This document shows, piece by piece, positions 1 through 11,900 of a stretch of 64,000 bases of DNA (position 1 is its first letter; each line of letters starts with the position of its first letter). The notes beneath the pieces are model-generated. The model was not told where the DNA came from. It saw only the letters and a program-made list of their open reading frames with translations, and made no database searches. Source of the DNA: Sorex araneus (lineage: Eukaryota > Chordata > Mammalia > Eulipotyphla > Soricidae); NCBI RefSeq assembly GCF_027595985.1, contig NC_073303.1, positions 366,471,636 to 366,535,635 of the forward strand, written 5' to 3'. A program made the translations under genes and the position numbers.

Positions 1-487
1 GTGCTTTATAATTAGCACAGGCTCATGAGAGACGAACAGCGGTCACGCACACGACAATGAAGCCAGGATAATGGGCCACTATAATCTGGTCTCCCCCCGA
101 GCACTGCAGGGGACTGATACTGTAGCCCATGGCTGACTGTGGCTGACCACAGAGAGGGGAACCCTTGGGACAGGCACAGCTGTCCACGGCATTCAGGCGA
201 CACAGACTGAACCCCAACCCACTGTACCCAGACAGCGGCCACTGTAGTTTTCCAAACCAGAGAGAAAACGTGCCTGAGGTCCAGGTCAGCCAATAGCCAC
301 CACTGGCCAGTGGCTGGTGACCGTGGCCAGGATCGGGGGACACAGGGCGTGTCAGGGATCCTGTGACTGGAATCCCTTTCTCTTCCCGGGGTGAGCGTCC
401 CCACCGCCTGCTGCCTTCTGGGGGGGTGGCCCCCAGCAGCACGTGAGACCCACAGAGCCGACAGCTCCCCCCACCCTTTCTCTGCAG

Positions 488-567
488 TGCAACGGCTGGA
501 CGTGGTACCTGGCCAATGACCTCCAGCTCCACCTCCTGGCCCCGGTCCTGGTCTCTGTCCACGGAAA
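488..567 (+). CDS. OACYL: OACYL coding exon A (first in window)
   Basis: Acceptor TCTGCAG ends at 487 and donor GTGAGTGA starts at 568. The exon has 80 bases, is read from TGC at 488, and ends in phase 2. It encodes [20 protein letters not shown] and a few more residues. WYLANDLQ-like sequence is a hallmark of the NRF-6 acyltransferase family. The preceding exon is outside the window or not recognisable in 1-487. Confidence 0.85.
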
Positions 568-3500
568 GTGAGTGAGTCCCTGGGACAGGGCCTCTCCCCT
601 GACTCGCAGGATGCCCCGGTTCGGTGTTAGGGTCCTGGTGGGAGGGACATGACCCCCATTGGAACACCGAGTGTCCGGCTTGCCCTCAGCTTCCCCTCGA
701 CGCCCGCTGTCTGCTGTGAAGCTGGGTGTCCAGCAGTGCTGGGCTTGGCCTCTCTGTCCAGCTGCCCTGTCCCGACACTCCTTGCCGTGCCTGCCCTGAC
801 CCGCACGCTTTCCAGGCTGAGGACCCAATAGGTCATTTTTGAGGCCTCTAGATTATTTCTGATTTTTTCATGATTGCAAATGTCACCTCAATAGCCATCC
901 TCAACATGCTGCTTTTGTCAGTGGGCCCCTCGGCTGCCCGGCACTGCTCGCACTCCTGGCCGAGGGGCTCGCGCAACTGGCCGAGGGGCTCGCACAGCTG
1001 GTTGAGGGGCTCACACAGCTGGTTGAGGGGCTTGCACACTTGGTCGAGGGGTTTGCACACCTGGTTGAGGGGCTCAGACACATGGTTGAGGGGCTCGCAC
1101 ACCTGGTTGAGGGGCTCAGACACATGGTTGAGGGGCTTGCACAGCTGGTTGAGGGGCTTGCACACCTGGTTGAGGGGCTCAGACACATGGTTGAGGGGCT
1201 CGCACACCTGGTTGAGGGGCTCAGACACATGGTTGAGGGGCTTGCACAGCTGGTTGAGGGGCTTGCACAGCTGGTGAGGGGCTTGCACAGCTGGTGAGGG
1301 GCTTGCACACCTGGTTGAGGGGTTTGCATACCTGGTTGGGGGTTTGCACAGCTGGTGAGGGGCTTGCACACCTGGCTGAGGGGCTCGCACAGCTGGTTGA
1401 GGGGTTTGCATACCTGGTTGAGGGTTTGCACAGCTGGTGAGGGGCTTGCACACCTGGCTGAGGGGCTCGCACAGCTGGTTGAGGGGTTTGCATACCTGGT
1501 TGGGGGTTTGCACAGCTGGCGAGGGGCTTGCACACCTGGCTGAGGGGCTCGCACAGCTGGTTGAGGGGTTTGCATACCTGGTTGGGGGTTTGCACAGCTG
1601 GTGAGGGGCTTGCACACCTGGCTGAGGGGCTCGCACAGCTGGTTGAGGGGTTTGCATACCTGGTTGGGGGTTTGCACAGCTGGTGAGGGGCTTGCACACC
1701 TGGCTGAGGGGCTCGCACAGCTGGTTGAGGGGTTTGCATACCTGGTTGGGGGTTTGCACAGCTGGTGAGGGGCTTGCACACCTGGCTGAGGGGCTCGCAC
1801 AGCTGGTTGAGGGGTTTGCATACCTGGTTGGGGGTTTGCACAGCTGGTGAGGGGCTTGCACACCTGGCTGAGGGGCTCGCACAGCTGGTTGAGGGGTTTG
1901 CATACCTGGTTGGGGGTTTGCACAGCTGGTGAGGGGCTTGCACACCTGGTTGAGGGGCTCACACACCTGTTGAGGGGTTTGCACACCTGGTTGGGTGGTT
2001 TGCACACCTGGTTGTGGGGTTTGCACACCTGGTTGGGGGGCTTGCACACCTGGTTGGGGGATTTGCACACCTGGTTAGGGGGTTTACACACCTGGTCGAG
2101 GGGCTCGTGCCCCCGGCAGCAGGCCCCTCAGGAGTACCTGAATCTCTCCGTCCCCGACCTCTGCTGCGCCCTGCGTCCCCGTCTACGCGGTCTCCCTGCG
2201 CCTTGGGGGTGTGCCCGGACCCCGTCTGGCCTTACCTCCATGCCTGCAATGTGGCTTCACGCTCCCGCCTGCTCCTCTCCCCAGCTCTTTCTCTCCTAAG
2301 TCAACAACCACTGCTGTCAATGTAGTGCTTCGTTAGGCGACAAGAAGGGACAAGCATGGTCCCCCTTGCCGGGAGGGGCGGGGGGGAGCAGACCCAGCTG
2401 TGCTCAGGGCTCACGCCTGGGAGTGCTCAGGGGACCATACGCAGTGCCAGATCGAACCCAGGTCGGTCACATGCAGAGCCGCCATCTTAACCCCGTCCTG
2501 TCTTTCTGGCTCCGGGCTTTGTTTCGTATGGGGGTCACGGTGCTGGGGCCCGTGTGGCGAGGGGAGCTGCCTCCGCCCTCGCTCTGGCCCTGGCGGGAGC
2601 CTCAGAGGGAGGCGGCCGGAGGCTGCTCCAGACACAGGAGCTGCAGCCCAAGGTCGTGCCGGAGGCCGCACAGCCACAGACGTGTGCCTAGGCCGGCGGC
2701 GGCGGCAGGAAGCCCGTCGGAGCCCCAGGCCACTAGCCCTGGCTGGCCTGCACGGTCCACCTCCCTCTCTTGGCAGAAGCAGACGCCTCCTGGTGGTCGT
2801 GGCGACCCTGCTGATGCTGGCGTCCTTCACCGCCACTGCTCTGCTCACGCTGCTTCACCGCCTGCCCGTGGCAGATCCGTCGGAGGCGAGGTACCCGCCA
2901 CCTCCACCCGCCGGGAATACCCGCACCACCCACCCGCAGGACCCCTGCGTGCCGGCTGCCTGCACTGTGGCTAGGAAAAGCTGGGCGGGGTGCTGGGCTC
3001 TGGGCGGAAGGCCGAGGGGTTTGTTCCCGGACTCTGCATCCTTTCTGAAGGCTGTGGAGGGCGCGGTTCCCCCACCAAGGCACAGGGCCCCTCACTTCTC
3101 GGAGGAGAGCAGCGCCCCCGTGTGGCTCTATGCAGATCCTGCAAGCAGCCGCTGGGAGAGTGGGGTAAAAGGCAGGTGGGGAGGGTGGGGGGGGGGTCTC
3201 CTGCATGCACAGCGCCAGCCAGAGAGCCCTGGGAAGAAACAGCGTCCCCCACCGAATGAGCTCAACCTCCCGACCCGTCACGCCCAGCCGTGCCTCCTCT
3301 GGTCTTGGCATGGGCCGTTCCCTGCCCTACAGTGCTTTTCCTTCAGGACTGAGTTTGGGGCAGCACCTGCTCCTCCCTTCCTCCTGGTGCCCATTCCAAG
3401 GTCACTTTCTCAGAGCCCTCTTTGCCATAGGACAGCTCAGAGCAGCGCCCGGCTCGCGAGTCAACTGCATATACCTGTGAGGGGAAGGAAGGACGGAGAG

Positions 3501-6500
3501 AAGGAAGGCAGGAGGGATGGAAGGAAGGAAGGAAGGAAGGAAGGAAGGAAGGAAGGAAGGAAGGAAGGAAGGAAGGAAGGAAGGAAGGAAGGAAGGAAGG
3601 AAAGAAGGAAGGAAGGAAGGGAGGGAGGGAGGGAGGGAGGGAGAAAGGGAGGGAGGGAGGAAGGAAAAGGGGGGGAGAAGGAAGGAAGAAAGGAGGAAGG
3701 AAGGAAGGGGTGAGGGAAGGAGAGATGGAGGGAGGAAAGAAGAACATAAGGAAGAAAGGAAGAAAGGGAGGAATGAAGGAAGGAAGGAAGGAAGGGAGGG
3801 AGGGAGGGAGGGAGGGAGGGAGGGAAGGAGGGAGGAAGGAAAAGGGGGGAGAAGGAAGGAAGGAAGAAAGGAGGAAGGAAGGAAGGGGTGAGTGAAGGAG
3901 GGAAGGAGAGATGGAGGGAGGAAAGAAGAACATAAGGAAGAAAGGAAGGAAGGGAGGAATGAATGAAGGAAGGAAGGAAGGAAGGAAGGAAGGAAGGAAG
4001 GAAGGAAGGGAGGGAGGGAGGGAGGGAGGGAAGGAGGGAGGAAGGAAAAGGGGGGAGAAGGAAGGAAGGAAGAAAGGAGGAAGGAAGGAAGGGGGTGAGT
4101 GAAGGAGGGAAGGAGAGATGGAGGGAGGAAAGAAGAACATAAGGAAGAAAGGAAGGAAGGGAGGAAGGAAGGAAGGAAGGAAGGAAGAAAGGAAGGGAGG
4201 AAGGAAGGAAGGAAGGAAGGAAGGAAGGAAGGAAGGAAGGAAGGAAGGAAGGAAGGAAGGAGGGAGGGAGGGAAGGGAGGAAGGAAGGAAGTAGGTGAGG
4301 AGGAAGAGAGAAGGGTTGAGGTGAGGAGGGAGGGAGGAGAAGGGTGGAGGGAGGAGGGAAGGGGAGAGGGATAACTCTTCAGGCCTTTGCCCAGGGGACT
4401 GTCAGATCCTGCCCATCAGCTCAGGGGCCTCTGGGTGACCCGGTGACAGTCTCACTCCCGAGAGCCACCAGGGGCCTCTATTGGGGCCCTTCCAGCCCGG
4501 CTTCTCACTGCGAGTCCCCGGGCTCAGTGCTGGCCCAAGGGTGCAGTGTTGCTCGGGCCCTGCGTACTGCAGGGACTTGCTGGTGCTGGGGGGCTCTGGT
4601 GATGCTCGGGGAACCGTGTAGTGCAGGGATGGGTGGGGTACCTTCTCTCGGCACCCCCTGAGGAACGTTTCCCCCGGGTCTGCAGCCACACTGTTCACAC
4701 AGCTGGAGCTGAGCCTTGGGGGTATCCCAGGGAACCCGGTTCCCTTAGAGCTTCCGCTTCCTGTAGAGAACCGCTCCTGAGGGGAGAGTGCGGAGCCCCG
4801 CCAACACGCCCCCAAACCCGCCCCAGAGCATTCAGGGCAGGAGCCCAGAGGGTCTCAGCTCCCGGGGCGGGGAGAGGGGCCCAGAGGGTCTCAGGTCCCG
4901 GTGCGGGGAGAGGAACATGTCGGGCGGATGTGAGCCAGCAAAAGTGGCAAGGGTGTTGGGAGCTGGATCTCTTGGGAAAGGAGCTCCGGGTAGCCCCGTT
5001 TCCCGGACATCACCAGGGACCGTCCGAGCTCAGACCATCGCCCTGCCCTGTGTTGGCGGGGCTCCACACGCCTGTCCTTGTCCCCAGTGAGGACGTGTCT
5101 GTGCTGTACTTCCTGGAGTACTACACCAAGCCCTACTGCCGCTGCGGCCCCTTCCTCCTCGGCCTCTTCCTGAGCCTGTCCATGCACCAAAGCCCGCCGG
5201 CGACCGTCAGGACCAAGGTGAGGCCCTCACTCACCTGCAGCGAGGTCAGACCCCCCAACACCACACCCCTGCTGCAGGCAGGACTCAGACGGCTCGTCCG
5301 TTCTGCTCCAGCATCATCTTCCCTCCCTCCCTCCCTCCCTCCCTTCCTCCCTTCCTCCCTCCCTCCCTCCCTCCCTCCCTCCCTCCCTCCCTCCCTCCCT
5401 CCCTCCCTCCCTTCCTCCCTTCCTCCCTTCTTCCCTTCCTTTCTCCCTCCCTCCCTCCCTCCCTCCCTTCTTCCCTTCCTTTCTCCCTCCCTCCCTCCCT
5501 CCCTCCCTCCCTCCCTCCCTCCCTCCCTCCCTCCCTCCCTCCCTCCCTCCTCCCTTCCTTCCTTCCTTCCTTCCTTCCTTCCTTCCTTCCTTCCTTCCTT
5601 CCTTCCTTCCTTCCTTCCTTCCTTCCTTCCCTTCCTCCTTCCTTCCTTCCCTCCTTCCTTCTTCCTTCCTCCTTTCCTTCCCCCCCCTCCTTTCCTCCCT
5701 TCCTTCCTCCCTCGCTTCCTCCCTTCCTTCCTTTCCTTCTTTCTTTTGTCACACCATCAGCTCAGGGCTTACTCCTGGCTCTATGCTCAGAGATCACTCC
5801 TGGTGGGGCTTGGGGGACCACACGGGGTGCTGAAGATCGAACCCAGGTCTGTTGCATGCAAGGCAAACACCTTTCCTGCTGTACTGTCCCTGTGTGATGC
5901 TTCTTAGTGCTGAAAATATGATAGGGCCTTCAGAGAACAGACTTGGGCAGGCCAAGTCGGGGCGGCCCCCCGTGGCCGCTGCTTGCCCTTCAATCTCAGG
6001 GTACCAGGGGTCACCAGGGTCCCTACTCGGAGACAGGCTCCCCGTCAGGTCCTCAGAGTGGCTGTCAGGCCGCCCCACACCCACTTCACATGGTCGGTCC
6101 TGATCTCAGAGGAGCCCTGGGACTCGGGCCGGAACGAGACTGACCAATTTTGGGTCCACAATGTTCCAACCAAGGACCTCGGTTCTTTGTCTTCCGTTAT
6201 TTGTTATTCTAGTGCCACCCTTGGCGGTGCTCGGGGCTTGCTCGTGGCAGGGCTCTGGGACCGTGGAGGGTGCTGGGGATCGGGCAGCCTTCCCGCTCCT
6301 CCGTCGTTCTTGTCTTCCTGAAGGGAAGGATCTGGCAGGAGATGAGTTACCATTCCAGGTGCGGCACCAACAGTCATTACCTGGCAAAGGAGCACGTGCA
6401 GGGCTGGCGCCTCGGAGAACCTTGGGTCTCTGTGTCCAAGGAAGCGGTCAAGAGAAGACAGAGGGCAGTAGGGGATGAAGGGCAGACAGTCCTCACTGAG

Positions 6501-8893
6501 ATGCGGGAGTGTCACGGGAGACCCACGTGCTGGGGGCACGAGGTTGGAAGGAGTGAGCTGGCCGAGGGCAGGGATATGGATGGGGGGAGACAGAGACACA
6601 GTACAGGGTTCAGGCACGTTCTCTGCACAGATCTACTGACTCCATCCTGGCACTCCGTGTGGTCCCCTGGTCTTGCCCAGAGTGCTCCCTGAGGACCGTC
6701 AGCGGCACCTCCTGAGCAGAGTCAGGAATAATCCTGATTTGAGCTTCACCTGTGTGCGCCCCCCAACCCCACCCCCCAAGAGTATAAGAGCTTGGGAATG
6801 AGTAGCACGATTGGGGCAGTGCTAAATCTGCACACGTGTCTAAGAGTGACACATATGCTTCTGAGTCACACGTACCATTAGCATGTAATGAGCAAGGGGT
6901 CACGTCAGTCAGTATGTATTTGGCGCAGACAGAGCAAGGGGTCACGTCAGTCAGTATGTATTTGGCGCAGACAGGGGAGGGAAGTGAGACAGGGCCCCCC
7001 TCTGTAAACAGAGCTTGCTCCACCAACTGGCTGGAACCCGCCTCCTAAATCATCTCTCTCTTTTTTTTTTTGGGGGGGTCACCTCCAGCGTTGCACAGGG
7101 GTTACTCCCGGCTCATGCACTCAGGAATTACTCCTGGCGGTGCTCGGGGGACCATATGGGATGCTGGGAATAGAACCAGGGTTGGCCGCATGCAAGGCAA
7201 ATGCCCTCCCCGCTGTGCTATCGCTCCAGCCCCATCTCTCTCTTTTTTTTTTTTTTTAACTTTTTTGCTTTTTGGGTCACACCCAGCGATGCTCAGGGGT
7301 TACTCCTGGCTTTGCACTCAGGAACTACTCCTGGCAGTGCTTGGGGGACCATATGGGATGCCGGGGATCGAACCCGGGTCGGCCGCGTGCAAGGCAAACG
7401 CCCTACCCACTGTGCTATCGCTCCGGCCCCAACCCATCTCTCTCTTTTTAATAAAAAAAAGAAGTTTAATTGAATTTCTTTGGGGGGTGTGTTACCCTTA
7501 GGCACTGGTTGAGGCCGACAGACCGCCAAGTGACGGTGACGTCACACAGAGGGGTGTGGGGTGTCAGGAGCAGCCCCGGGGCCTCTGAACCCCCTTTCTT
7601 CTCCACAGGCGCAGGCCGCGCTGGGCTGGATGTGCTCGCTGTCCGTGCTGTTTGCTGTTGTCGCACCCGCTTACGTGGCAGATGACTCCTCAGCGACCAC
7701 CCCAGCGGTCACCGCCCTGTACCAGGCCACACACCGGACCCTGTGGGCAGCGGCTGTGGGCTGGGTGCTGTTTGCTTGTCAGCAAGGCTACGGAGGTAGG
7801 TGGGGAAGCGGAGGGGGCCGGGACGGGCAGGAGGGGGGCCGGGCTCCTCTCCCGCTCACCCCCCGGGAGCCTTCCGCTTGCTGGAGCGCAGACCGTCGAG
7901 AGCTGTGGACTTTGACGCCCACGGGCGGGGGCCTTGCACTGTCTTGGGTCCTGCACAGATGCACATTTTGCAGGAGGAGTTGATGGCCCCCTGGGAGGCC
8001 AGGCTGGCAGCCGGAAGAGAAGGCAGGCGCGGAGTGAGGGGAAAAGCACCAGGGCGTAGGGCTGGAGTTCTGACTCGCCCTCCCTGGGCCTCGGTCCCTT
8101 CTTCCGACAGCAGGGACTGAACAACCCCAAGCTCCCCCTCGGCGAGCTACCAGCTGGGGTCAGGGTTTCTGTGGAGACCCGCTTTCAGGGTGTGGGAGGA
8201 CAGGAGGCAGAGGGCTTCGGGGGAGAGGGTGGACGGCACCCCAGCTTGGAAGGGAGAGAACACGCTGCCCAGCCGAGCGGACCACACCTTGAGGCGGAGC
8301 GAATGAGCCGTGTCTCGGGGTGCCCTGTGCAGGCGGTGAGGCCAGACGGGGCCCCTCAGGCACGGGGTGGTGCTTGAATGTGAACCTCACACCATGCTGA
8401 GGCCCAGGACCCTCATTTCTGGGACTCTGCCCCCTCCACTTCCCCTCACAGGCCGCAGAAGGAAAGCTGCACGTCCTCTGAGGAGGTATCAGCATCTCAG
8501 GGCCAATGTTTGGGTGACATGACCACATCCCAACCCACTTCCTCCCTCTGACTCTGAGCTCTGGGCAGTGGTGAGAGCTAATGGCCCCGTGTCAGCCCAG
8601 GGCATCTACACCAGGGCTCTCAGCCTGGGCCTCAGGCGATGTCTCTGGATCCGGAAACTTCTGGATGCCATGGGTTAAGAGGGCTGGGTCAGGTCAAGGA
8701 GAGGACCACACACGTCTGCAGCATTAGCATGGCAGTGCCATCTCTCTCCTCAGATGGCATCTGTCCATCCAGGTGAGACCAGGCCCTTGGGTTCCCTCCT
8801 GAGCAATGCATCATGGGTCAGCAGCCCATCATGGTGGGAGGGAGGTGTTGCTCTAGTTTGTATCTCCAACACCATGCTTGAGACATCAGACTG

Positions 8894-8941
<48 letters not shown>

Positions 8942-11900
8942 ATAATGGGAGAGATGCCACTGTTAGGGGCTATGGGTAGACCAGATGACCGATTCTAGAG
9001 AAGAGCATTGGAAGAAGTGTTTCACTGAGACACTGGATGCCGCAGGATCTCCAATCACCCCTTCCTCCCCCTTTAGTCATGGCAGGAACTGACCACCCTG
9101 GTCCGGGCTCTTTAAAGTTGGAGTTTGGGGCATTCCAAGATCACCTTCTCTCTGTGTCATTTCTTCAGTGAGTTCCAAACTTCAATATTGTGTCGGCTCC
9201 ATCCGAAGGGAAAAGAATCCTTTGGATCCGTAATGTTGGTCTAGGTTATTTGAGTTCCAGACATAAACAAAGCTAAACCTAGGTCCACATTTTTATGTTT
9301 CTAGCACATCTATCTGTAAGCCCCAAACAAATGGATATAATAACTATAAAGTCAATAAGGCATGAAAGAAGCACATTAATAAGGCCACGGCTGGCTGGAG
9401 CCGGCCCTAGCCCATGCAGAGAACAAGGACCGATACCTGCATGGAACGGGATCTTCAGGACTCAATTTATCCCAGATTTGTTTGTTTCACAGTAATTCTT
9501 GGCTCCTCTTGTCATTTGGGCATTCACTAGGGGACAAAGGCATCTTCTGTCTATGAGCTATCTCTGTTTATTCAGTCGGTTTCATAAAATAACGATTGAG
9601 CACTTGCTCTGTAGCAAGTCCTGTTCTGGATCAGGACAAGAGAAAAAAAAATCAAATCCATCCCCTGCCAGAGAGCACAGTGGGCTGAGGGGAATGGAGA
9701 GACCAGAAAATGCTAGATGACTGAATAATGACCCCCCCAAAACAACCCTGGGCCTTCCGTGGGCCCTTGAAGATGCGATTAAATGAAGGCTCTTCGGGAG
9801 TTTGTCTTGGATTCCTTGGGTGGGATGCTTCCATGCAGTCACTTGCATCGTCACAAGAGGAAGCCAGTGAGATTTGGAGGTGCTGGCAAGAACTGCTGGG
9901 ACCCGAGATGTGGATTTGGGATGGAGTTTGGGTTTGGGCTCTGCAGAAGACAGAAATAATACATTCCCGTCTCCAGTTACCATATTTGTGCTCCATGTTC
10001 AACAGCCAAAGCAAACAGATCCAGAGGTGTGCTAAGTAAATCCCTTCCGGGTACAATTTCAGCCGTAGACAAACACAGTTGTCTTGGCAGTGGAGTGGAG
10101 GGTGGGGACGCCAAACTTGTCAAGACAATCTTTTAAATCTCACCGACGTGAGGGGTAGCCAAGCACAGAGAGATGGTGGACATGCCTAACGGGTGGACAC
10201 AGCAAACTGATAAAAGGGAAGACCAGGCTGGCGGCTTCCTCTGAGCACTCACCTGTTTGGGCGGAGGGAGGAAGACAGCAGGGCAGACAGACGAAGGGAA
10301 ACCTTAGCAGCCAGAGAACCACAGGGTTGGAGGGGATTAGAGGCCACATGAGGCAGCCACGGAGCCCCAGTGACAGAAAACAGTTGCAGCGAGGACAGTG
10401 GTGGACTTGAGAGACGGAACGAGCAAGAGACCAGCGGGGGCGACAGACAGCATCCACGGGCACTGGGGAGGGTCCAGTGACTAATAACCCACTGCGAGGC
10501 CTGGGTTAGTAGGCATTGGAGGATCCCAGACTACCTTCCTTTCTTATTTTGTTTTTTTGTTTTGTTTTGGGCCCACACCTGCGTATGCTCAGGGCTTACT
10601 CTTGGCTCTGTGCTCAGGAATCATTCCAGGCGGGGCTCAGGGGGCCGTATGTGGTGCCGGGGATTGAACCCAGCTCAGCTGTGTGCAAAGCAAGCTCTGT
10701 ATTTCTCTCTCTGGCCCCCAAACTAGCTTCTTAAAGCTGTTAAATAAACAGCTAGAACTTCATAAGCTCTGGGGGATCTGCATGCTAATTCTGCATACAA
10801 AACTCAAGGGTCCACCTTCGGGGGACAGTAAGGCAGGGCTCGGCGGGCAGCCGGCAGGGGGCGCTACAGCACTGACTTCGGCGGGCAGGAAGAGACGTCC
10901 AGGCTGGGCGGTCTGGAGGGGGACAGAGGGGGGGAAGGGGGGGCAAGATGCTGGACGCTATTCCCAGTGCCCCAGGCGCGATCTGCTGCATGATTCCAGA
11001 CAACGGCAAGTGGCCTGGGGACTGTTCGGGGAGGAGAAGGACAGCAGAGGCAGTGGCAGCTGTGACAGGAGGCGGCTGGAGATGGTGTCCCAGGAGCAGG
11101 AGAGGGAGGAGTCCAGCAGGGGGGCGGCGGAGGGAGCAGGAGGAGCCTGAGCTGGAACGCGTGTGTGTGTCAGGCGGGTTGACAGCTCTCGGTGGGCGAA
11201 GGAGCAGTGTGGCCCCAAGGAGCTTGTCCTGCACAACTGAGCCAACAGGGACACGGGACAGAGCCCAGGACCCAGGCTCTGCACAGGAGCCAGAGACTCC
11301 ACACGCTCCCTGCCCTCCTCCTGCTCGCCCTCCTCCCCTGCTCCCCCTCTGCCTCCTCCTTCCTTCCCTGCCTTCCTCTTCTCTGCCTCCTTCCCTCTCC
11401 CCCTCTCCTTCCTCCTCCTCTTCCTCCTCCTGCTCCTTCTCTTCTTTCTTCCCTGCCTTCCTCCTCTCTTCCTCCTTCCCTCTCCCCCCTCCTTCCTCCT
11501 CCTGCTCCTTCTCTTCTTCTTTTCCTTCCTCCCTCCTGCTCTTCCTCTTTCCCTCTCCCCCTCTTCTTTCTTCCCTTTCTCCCTCCTGCTCTTCCTCTTT
11601 CCCTCTCCTTCCTCCTTTTCCTCCTCCTGCTCCTTCTCTTCTTCCTTCCCTTCCTTCCTCCTGCTCTTCCTCCTTCCCTCTCCCCCTCTCCTTCCTCCTC
11701 CTCTGCCTCCTCCTGCTCCTTCTCTTCTTCCTTCCCTTCCTTCCTCCTTCTCTTCCTCTTTCCCTCTCTCCTTCCTCCTTCTTCCTCCTCCTCCTCCTCC
11801 TCTTTCTCTTCCTTCCTCCCTCCAGCTCCTCCTCTTTCCCTCCTCCTGCTCCTCCTGCCTCTTGTTCCTTCTGCTCCTGCCCCTTCTCTTCCTTCTCCTA

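Noticed and set aside
1-487. Further upstream OACYL exon within the first 487 bases
   Set aside because: No open stretch with an acceptor, a donor and family-like hydrophobic sequence in compatible phase.
848-2091. Long minus-strand open frames of Pro/Cys/Gln-rich repeats
   Set aside because: They follow the 21-bp minisatellite, are open in all three frames, lack flanking gene signals, and lie in an OACYL intron.
3343-4374. Open frames encoding EGRKEGRKE or LPSFLPSF repeats
   Set aside because: Direct translation of the GGAA/TTCC tract. The same applies to 5285-5907, 14325-15233, 42455-43300 and 56762-57640.
7069-7501. Repeated peptide [20 protein letters not shown] in many open frames
   Set aside because: It is the translation of the reversed SINE, repeated across the window wherever a copy lies in frame.
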